Source of the DNA: Enhydrobacter sp.
GTDB lineage: Bacteria; Pseudomonadota; Alphaproteobacteria; Reyranellales; Reyranellaceae
DNA: 64,000 nucleotides
Reading direction: 5' to 3'
Assembly (NCBI GenBank): GCA_025808875.1
Contig: CP075528.1
Span: 372,001 to 436,000, forward strand
Made by a program: the position numbers and the translations under genes. Positions 58,987 to 64,000 of the stretch are shown here, piece by piece; within the stretch, counting starts at the first letter, position 1, and the number at the start of each line of letters is the position of its first letter. Below the pieces are notes generated by a model. It was not told where the DNA came from and did not search any database. It worked only from the letters and a program-made list of their open reading frames with translations.

Positions 58987-60231
58987 TCAGTAGGTCGAAC
59001 CCGACATCTTGGACCTGCCTCGGGTCGTGCGCGCATGGTCGACGGCCCAGGTTAGGTCGGCGAGGTAGTCGCCGACCATGCTCTCGTGGCTCGGGTTGAG
59101 ATGCATGTGGATGCCCGGCGGCTCGACCTGTCGTCCGATCAGCCAGCCGCGCGTGCCCATTGCGTCCGACACGGCACCGACATCGAGCGCAGGATCCGCC
59201 GACCGCGTGACGAAGATCGAGAGCTCGTTCGGCTCCAGGACGGCGAGGCCTGGAATGCGGCCGATGCCGCCGACCAGCGCCTTCTTGTTGTCCATGATCA
59301 GGCGGGCGCAGCGCAGGTAGCCTTCGTCGCCGAGATGATGCAGCACCGCCCAGGCCGAGGCGACCGCGCCGCCGGGCCGTGTGCCCTGCATCGTGTAGGC
59401 GACATAGGGGCCGCGTTCCCATTCGTTGAAGTCGAAGAGCTGGTGCTTCTCCTTCAGCTCTTTCGAGCGCAGCATCATCAGCGATGCACCCTTGGCGGCC
59501 ATGCCGTGCTTGTGCAGGTCGGCCGAGATGCTGGTCACGCCGGGAACCGAAAAGTCCCAGTCGGGCACGGCGTGGCCCAGCCGTTTCACATAGGGCGAGA
59601 GGAAGCCGCCGACGCAGGCATCGACATGCAGCCACAGACCGCGCGATTCGGCGAGCGCGCCGAGCTCGCGGATCGGGTCGAAGACGCCGTAGGGGTAGCA
59701 CGGCGCCGATCCGACCAGGCCGATCGTGTTGCCGTCTATCCTGCCGGTCATGGCGCCGACATCGGCCTTGAAGTCGTTGCGCGCGGTCGGCACGCGACGT
59801 ACTTCGATGCCGAGTGCATGTCCCGCGCGGTTGAAGGCCGGATGCGCGGTGCGGGGCACCACGAGATTCGGCGTGTCGATGCCCTTGGTCGCACGCGCCC
59901 AATCGCGCGCCGCCTGTATTGCGAGAAAGATGCTCTCCGAGCCGCCCGACGTGAACGTGCCGGCGGCGCCTTCCGGAGCCTGCATCAGCGACAGGCCGAA
60001 ATCGACGACCTCGCCCTCGAGCCTGGCGAGGGAAGGAAAGGCCCGTTTGCCGAGGTTGTTCTCGGTCCAGAACATCTGGTAGGCGCGCTTCTGGACGTCC
60101 GCCAGCTCGTCGTCGAGATAGTAGTAGTAGACGGCCATCCGACCGTCGCGCCAGGAAAAGTCGCCCTTCTTCGCCTCCTCGAGGCGCGCTTCGATCTCGC
60201 TCCAGGCGAGGCCCTTGTCGGGCAGGTTCAT
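58987..60231 (-). CDS. PLP-dependent decarboxylase / sphingosine-1-phosphate lyase-like enzyme
   Basis: A 414-residue fold-type I PLP enzyme of the group II decarboxylase superfamily. Lys241 in SADLHKHGMAAKG is the Schiff-base lysine; His202 and Asp204 (LHVDACVGGF) bind the cofactor, and GTFTSGGSESIFLAIQA is the phosphate-binding region. Its length and the TSGGSES start are closer to the sphingosine-phosphate lyase branch than to glutamate decarboxylase. Substrate not determined. It is encoded 9 nt after rppH on the same strand, so ctpA, rppH and this gene may form a transcript. Confidence 0.7.
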   Translation of the reverse strand: MNLPDKGLAWSEIEARLEEAKKGDFSWRDGRMAVYYYYLDDELADVQKRAYQMFWTENNLGKRAFPSLARLEGEVVDFGLSLMQAPEGAAGTFTSGGSESIFLAIQAARDWARATKGIDTPNLVVPRTAHPAFNRAGHALGIEVRRVPTARNDFKADVGAMTGRIDGNTIGLVGSAPCYPYGVFDPIRELGALAESRGLWLHVDACVGGFLSPYVKRLGHAVPDWDFSVPGVTSISADLHKHGMAAKGASLMMLRSKELKEKHQLFDFNEWERGPYVAYTMQGTRPGGAVASAWAVLHHLGDEGYLRCARLIMDNKKALVGGIGRIPGLAVLEPNELSIFVTRSADPALDVGAVSDAMGTRGWLIGRQVEPPGIHMHLNPSHESMVGDYLADLTWAVDHARTTRGRSKMSGSTY

Positions 60232-60240
60232 CGTTCCTCC

Positions 60241-60714
60241 CTACGCCACCAGATCGGCGAACTCCTTCAGCATCGCATCATAGACCGCGCGCTTGAACGG
60301 TACGATCAGCTCGATGGCTTCGTGCGACGTTGCCCATCGCCAGGTATCGAACTCGCGGTCGTGCGCCTCGATATCGATGTCTGAATCGCGACCGGTGAAG
60401 GCGAGCGCGAACCACTTCTGGGCCTGGCCGCGCCAGCGGCCGCCCCAGTGACGGGGCTGCATCTGCGGGGGCACGTCGTAGGTGATCCAACGTCGTGTCT
60501 CGCGCAGCAGCAGGGCCTTCGTCGTGCCCACTTCTTCGAGCAACTCGCGGCAGGCGGCCTCGATCGGGCTTTCTCCCTTGTCGACGCCGCCTTGTGGCAT
60601 CTGCCAGCCATCCGCGACGCCAACGCGCCGTCCGACGAAGATCCGTCGGTCGGCCGCGATCAGCATCAACCCGACGTTGGGCCGATAGCCCTTCGGTACG
60701 GGATCGAAGCTCAG
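60241..60714 (-). CDS. rppH: RNA pyrophosphohydrolase (Nudix), apparent CTG start
   Basis: A Nudix hydrolase that removes pyrophosphate from RNA 5' ends. The Nudix box is GGVDKGESPIEAACRELLEE plus VG, and YRPNVGLML and GGRWRGQAQKWF are RppH signatures. The only way to include YRPNVG and the typical residues before it is a CTG at 60714, which overlaps the ctpA stop (CTGA), giving LSFDPVPKGYRP. No ATG, GTG or TTG exists in this stretch; the first ATG (60666) removes YRPNVG. Either a rare CTG start coupled to ctpA is used or the gene is truncated. Confidence 0.8.
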   Translation of the reverse strand: MSFDPVPKGYRPNVGLMLIAADRRIFVGRRVGVADGWQMPQGGVDKGESPIEAACRELLEEVGTTKALLLRETRRWITYDVPPQMQPRHWGGRWRGQAQKWFALAFTGRDSDIDIEAHDREFDTWRWATSHEAIELIVPFKRAVYDAMLKEFADLVA

Positions 60715-62090
60715 TTGGCGCGGCTCGAATAGAGCGAGATGCCGCGGATCAGATCGAGCGCGCGCAGGAGCTGGTAGTCCGCCACCGATTCCTTCGGCGG
60801 CTCATCCGGATCGCCGGCCTGCGGAGCCTGCTGGCTGGCACCAGGCGGGCCATCCTTCTTCTCACCCGGCTTGTTCTCGGTCGGCTTGTTCTCGGTTGCC
60901 GGCGGCTTCTCGTTCGGATTGGTGATCGACCGGCGCAAATTCTCCTCACGGAAATTCATGCGCTGCTGGATCGTCTCGAGTTTCGCCTGCTCGACCTCGA
61001 TGTCGGGTTTGATTCCCTCCTTCTGGATCGAGCGGCCGGACGGTGTGAAATAGAGCGCGGTGGTCAGCCGGATCGCACCACCTCCCGTGACCTGCATGAT
61101 CGTCTGCACCGAGCCCTTGCCGAACGAACGGGTCCCCAGGACGATGGCGCGGCGGTGGTCTTGCAGGGCGCCGGCGACGATCTCGGACGCCGAGGCCGAG
61201 CCACCGTTGATCAGCACCACGATCGGCAGACCATTGGTCACGTCGCCTGGCTTGGCGTTCCAGCGCTGCACGTCTTCGCTCTTGCGCGCCTTCACCGAAA
61301 CGATCTCGCCCTTGTCGAGGAAGGCGTCGGACATGGCGATCGACTGATCGAGCAGTCCGCCCGGATTGTTGCGCAGGTCGAGGACGAAGCCCTTCAGCTT
61401 GTTGCCGGCTTCCTTCTTGATCTTCTCCACGGCGTCGAGCACGCCCGACGTGCTCTGCTCGGTGAAGGAGGTGACGCGGATGTAACCGACGTCGCCCTCG
61501 AGGCGGAAGCGGACCGAGCGGACCTTGATCGTCTCGCGGGTGATGGTGACGTCGAACGGCTCCTTCTGGGATGCACGGCGGACCGAAATCTTGATCGGCG
61601 TGCCGACCTTGCCGCGCATCTTCTCGACGGCCTCCTGCAGGGTCAGGCCCTGCACCGGCTGTCCGTCGAGCGCGAAGATCAGATCGCCTGACTGGATGCC
61701 GGCCTTGGCGGCCGGAGTGTCGTCGATCGGCGAGACCACCTTGATGAGGCCGTTCTCCATCGTGACTTCGATGCCGAGGCCGCCGAACTCGCCCTTGGTC
61801 TGGACCTGCATGTCCCGGTACGTCTTCGGGTTCATGTAGCTCGAGTGCGGATCGAGCGATGTCAGCATGCCGTTGATGGCGTTCTCCATCAGCGTCTTCT
61901 CGTCGACTGGTTCGACATAGTCGCGCCGGATGCGCTCCAGGACGTCACCGAACAGATTGAGCTGATTGTAGAGCTCGCTCTTGTCGCCAGCCGCCTTGGC
62001 GTCCTTGCCCCTGTCCTTGTCCTGCGCGACGGCAGGCATGGCCAGGAATGCCACGAGGGCGACGGTCGAAAGGAGGCGCTGACAAATCAT
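60711..62090 (-). CDS. ctpA: Carboxyl-terminal processing protease (S41)
   Basis: A 459-residue secreted peptidase. A signal peptide (MICQRLLSTVALVAFLAMPA, then VAQ), a PDZ domain (about 105-170, including GLGIEV and GIQSGDLIFALDGQPVQG) and a peptidase S41 domain. The catalytic serine lies in NGGSASASEIVAGAL (residues 295-309), with Lys325 in SFGKGSVQT. The C-terminus has a Pro/Lys/Asp-rich tail. CtpA processes periplasmic or cell wall proteins. The ATG at 62090 begins the signal; an upstream start would add 36 unsupported codons. Confidence 0.9.
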   Translation of the reverse strand: MICQRLLSTVALVAFLAMPAVAQDKDRGKDAKAAGDKSELYNQLNLFGDVLERIRRDYVEPVDEKTLMENAINGMLTSLDPHSSYMNPKTYRDMQVQTKGEFGGLGIEVTMENGLIKVVSPIDDTPAAKAGIQSGDLIFALDGQPVQGLTLQEAVEKMRGKVGTPIKISVRRASQKEPFDVTITRETIKVRSVRFRLEGDVGYIRVTSFTEQSTSGVLDAVEKIKKEAGNKLKGFVLDLRNNPGGLLDQSIAMSDAFLDKGEIVSVKARKSEDVQRWNAKPGDVTNGLPIVVLINGGSASASEIVAGALQDHRRAIVLGTRSFGKGSVQTIMQVTGGGAIRLTTALYFTPSGRSIQKEGIKPDIEVEQAKLETIQQRMNFREENLRRSITNPNEKPPATENKPTENKPGEKKDGPPGASQQAPQAGDPDEPPKESVADYQLLRALDLIRGISLYSSRAN

Positions 62091-62211
62091 GGGAAGGCCT
62101 TTGCGGAAAGCCGCCGGGCCGCGACTGGGGCCGGCAACAGGGTGTCGGAACGAGAATACTAGGGCGTATTTGGCGGGATCAAGGCAGTGCCGGCTCACGC
62201 GCTCTCACATT

Positions 62212-63804
62212 TCATGCCGAAGCCGCCGCGGCCACCCTGGGAACTGCAAGAATTGGCGGCCTTTGCGCCTGCGACAGCAGCGAATGCCCCGTCATTTCAG
62301 GAGGCTGGGGCACGCCGATCAGGGCCAGCAGGGTGGGCGCCACGTCCGCGAGCTTGCCATCGCCCAGCGACCGTACGGTCGCCGGCGCATTGAAGAGCAG
62401 GGCCGGCACGCGGTTGAGGGTGTGCTGGGTGTGCTTCTGGTGCGTGGTGTCGTCGAACATCTGCTCGGCATTGCCGTGGTCGGCGGTGACCAGCATCGCG
62501 CCGCCGGCCTTTTCCACCGCTTCCATGATACGGCCCAGACAGGCATCGACGGCTTCGGCGGCTTTGACCGCGGCGGCAAATTCACCCGAATGCCCGACCT
62601 GGTCGGTGTTGGCGTAGTTGACGACGATGAGGTCGTATCGATCCGAGCCGATCGCCTCGACCAGCTTGTCCGTCACTTCGCCGGCGCTCATTTCCGGCTG
62701 GAGATCGTAGGTCTTGACCTTGGGCGAGGGCACGAGGATGCGATCCTCGCCGTCGAACTGCCGCTCCTCGCCGCCATTGAAGAAGAACGTCACGTGCGCA
62801 TACTTCTCGGTCTCGGCAATGCGCAATTGCTTCAACCCCGCCTTGGAGACGGTTTCGCCGAGGCCCATCCTGATGGCTTCCGGCGGAAACAGCGTCTCGA
62901 GGAAGCCGTTCAGAGCGGCCGAATACTCGGCCATGCCGACGGCAGCGGCGAACCTGACGAGCCGCGAACGCTTGAAACCGTCGAACATCGGGTCGAGCAG
63001 CGCCGTCAGGATCTGCCGGGCGCGGTCTGCGCGATAGTTGAACATCAGGATGCCGTCGCCGTCCGTCATTCCGGCGTACCCCTGGATCACCGTCGGCAGA
63101 ACGAACTCGTCGTCCTGACCAGCGGCATAGCCGGCCTCCACGGCCGCCTTCGCGGTGTCGACGACCGGTCCCTTGGCATCGACCATCGCCTCGTAAGCGA
63201 GGGTGACGCGTTCCCATCGCTTGTCGCGGTCCATGGGGTAAAAGCGACCGGCGACGGTGGCGAACCGGATCGGCAGTCCCTGGGTCAGGCCAGCCGATAC
63301 CTGGTCGAGGCATTCGAGGGCGCTGCGGGGCGGCATGTCGCGCCCGTCGAGGAAGGCGTGAATCCAGACCGGCACGCCGGCACCGGCGATCAGGTTCGCC
63401 AGCACCACCAGATGATCCTGATGGGCGTGCACGCCGCCCGGTGAGGCGAGGCCCATGAGATGGCAGGCGCCGCCGCTCTTCTTCAGGGCGGTGACGAGCT
63501 CCTGCAAGTGCCGGTTCGTGGCGAGAGAGCCGTCGGCAATGGCATTGTCGATCCGGGGCAGGTCGGGCACCGCGACGCGCCCGGCGCCGAGATTCATGTG
63601 ACCGACCTCGGAATTGCCCATTTGGCCCTTGGGCAGGCCGACGAACGTCTCCGAAGCGTCGATCAGGCCTTGTGGGCAGGTCGCGACCAGGCGGTCGTAG
63701 TTCGGCGTGTGCGCCTGCTGGATCGCGTTGTAGCGCGGCTCGGGGCGGTGTCCCCAGCCGTCGAGGATGCAGAGAACGGCGGGGCGTGGACGAGCGGCGG
63801 CCAT
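62212..63804 (-). CDS. gpmI: 2,3-bisphosphoglycerate-independent phosphoglycerate mutase
   Basis: A 530-residue cofactor-independent mutase that interconverts 3- and 2-phosphoglycerate using two Mn ions. Asp15 (CILDGWGHR) and the catalytic Ser65 in QMGNSEVGHMNLGAGR are present, as are the second metal sites VNYANTDQVGHSGE and VTADHGNAEQM. The ATG at 63804 overlaps the stop of the partial upstream gene by one base. Upstream 21 codons are poor in conservation and were excluded. Confidence 0.95.
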   Translation of the reverse strand: MAAARPRPAVLCILDGWGHRPEPRYNAIQQAHTPNYDRLVATCPQGLIDASETFVGLPKGQMGNSEVGHMNLGAGRVAVPDLPRIDNAIADGSLATNRHLQELVTALKKSGGACHLMGLASPGGVHAHQDHLVVLANLIAGAGVPVWIHAFLDGRDMPPRSALECLDQVSAGLTQGLPIRFATVAGRFYPMDRDKRWERVTLAYEAMVDAKGPVVDTAKAAVEAGYAAGQDDEFVLPTVIQGYAGMTDGDGILMFNYRADRARQILTALLDPMFDGFKRSRLVRFAAAVGMAEYSAALNGFLETLFPPEAIRMGLGETVSKAGLKQLRIAETEKYAHVTFFFNGGEERQFDGEDRILVPSPKVKTYDLQPEMSAGEVTDKLVEAIGSDRYDLIVVNYANTDQVGHSGEFAAAVKAAEAVDACLGRIMEAVEKAGGAMLVTADHGNAEQMFDDTTHQKHTQHTLNRVPALLFNAPATVRSLGDGKLADVAPTLLALIGVPQPPEMTGHSLLSQAQRPPILAVPRVAAAASA

Positions 63805-64000
63805 CAGGACGGCACGGGCGGGCGGGGCCCGGTGGGACGTTCCACCGAGTTGAACTTGTTCGGGCAACTCAGGTCGCGCGGGTCGGTGTTTGGATCCTGG
63901 TCGGGCACCTCGATGGCGCAGAACACGAACTCGCCGCGCGGCTCGCCGTCGATGGTGATGTCGTAGGTATAGGTGCCCGGCGGGTCGCCGGGGATGATGC
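63804..64000 (-). CDS. Partial protein of unknown function (C-terminal 64 residues)
   Basis: The reverse strand reads IIPGDPPGTYTYDITIDGEP and then GEFVFCAIEVPDQDPNTDPR, ending DLSCPNKFNSVERPTGPRPP and VPS, with a TGA overlapping the gpmI start by one base. This looks like the end of a secreted or extracytoplasmic domain (beta-rich, with Cys). The gene continues outside the window. No family can be given. Confidence 0.55.
   Translation of the reverse strand, partial: IIPGDPPGTYTYDITIDGEPRGEFVFCAIEVPDQDPNTDPRDLSCPNKFNSVERPTGPRPPVPS

Overview
The window looks like a chromosomal segment of a GC-rich alphaproteobacterium. The evidence is the split F0 and F1 ATP synthase operons (a b' subunit in F0), a CcrM-type GANTC methyltransferase, the cluster order mdh-sucC-sucD-sucA-sucB-lpd, an AtpI-type F0 gene and many tight ATGA/GTGA gene overlaps. 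A Rhodospirillales/Reyranella-like host is a guess from gene content only. Almost all of the window is chromosomal housekeeping DNA. The accessory parts are a toxin-antitoxin pair near 5.7-6.4 kb, an ATPase gene without a usable start near 14-15 kb, and a small lower-GC island near 18.1-21.3 kb.

Layout. 1-3.8 kb (minus): a five-subunit-side F0 block (b', c, a, AtpI) preceded by a cupin + four-rhodanese fusion. 3.8-14 kb: a lytic transglycosylase, Phd/VapC, two small cupins, GGCT, MoaB, a kinase-like phosphotransferase, GNAT, a PA0069-type radical SAM protein, two GSTs, a nucleotidyltransferase and RNase HII. 14-17.9 kb: a start-less AAA ATPase, then a DprE1-like oxidase + GtrA divergent from a DPPR-synthase-like UbiA enzyme. 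17.9-21.3 kb: repeats and palindromes, two small ORFs, a hairpin-rich segment ending in a terminator-like stem, an IS1-type transposase and two small membrane proteins.

21.3-36.8 kb: ccrM with three GANTC sites in its leader, mutY, a DciA(DUF721)-DsbA fusion, a second DsbA, smc, dapE, a membrane protein, truA-fmt, zapE, two hydrolases and mdh. 36.9-48.4 kb: the sucCDAB-lpd TCA operon followed by a small membrane protein, a secreted hydrolase, an OprB-like porin and an APC permease. 48.4-64 kb: xerC-DUF484-transaldolase (minus), priA, the F1 operon atpHAGDC, a diiron ferritin-like protein, a PLP decarboxylase-like enzyme, rppH, ctpA, gpmI and a partial gene.

How the genes fit together: the window carries both halves of ATP synthase, the lower TCA cycle with its dehydrogenase E1/E2/E3, genome-maintenance genes (ccrM, mutY, smc, rnhB, priA, xerC and a DciA-like replication domain), periplasmic thiol chemistry (two DsbA-like proteins) and thiol/sulfur enzymes (cupin dioxygenase-like proteins, rhodaneses, GSTs, GGCT). 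The most unusual items are the DciA-DsbA fusion, the multi-rhodanese fusion placed 4 nt upstream of the F0 operon, the DprE1/UbiA pair, and the repeat-bracketed island with its possible structured RNA.
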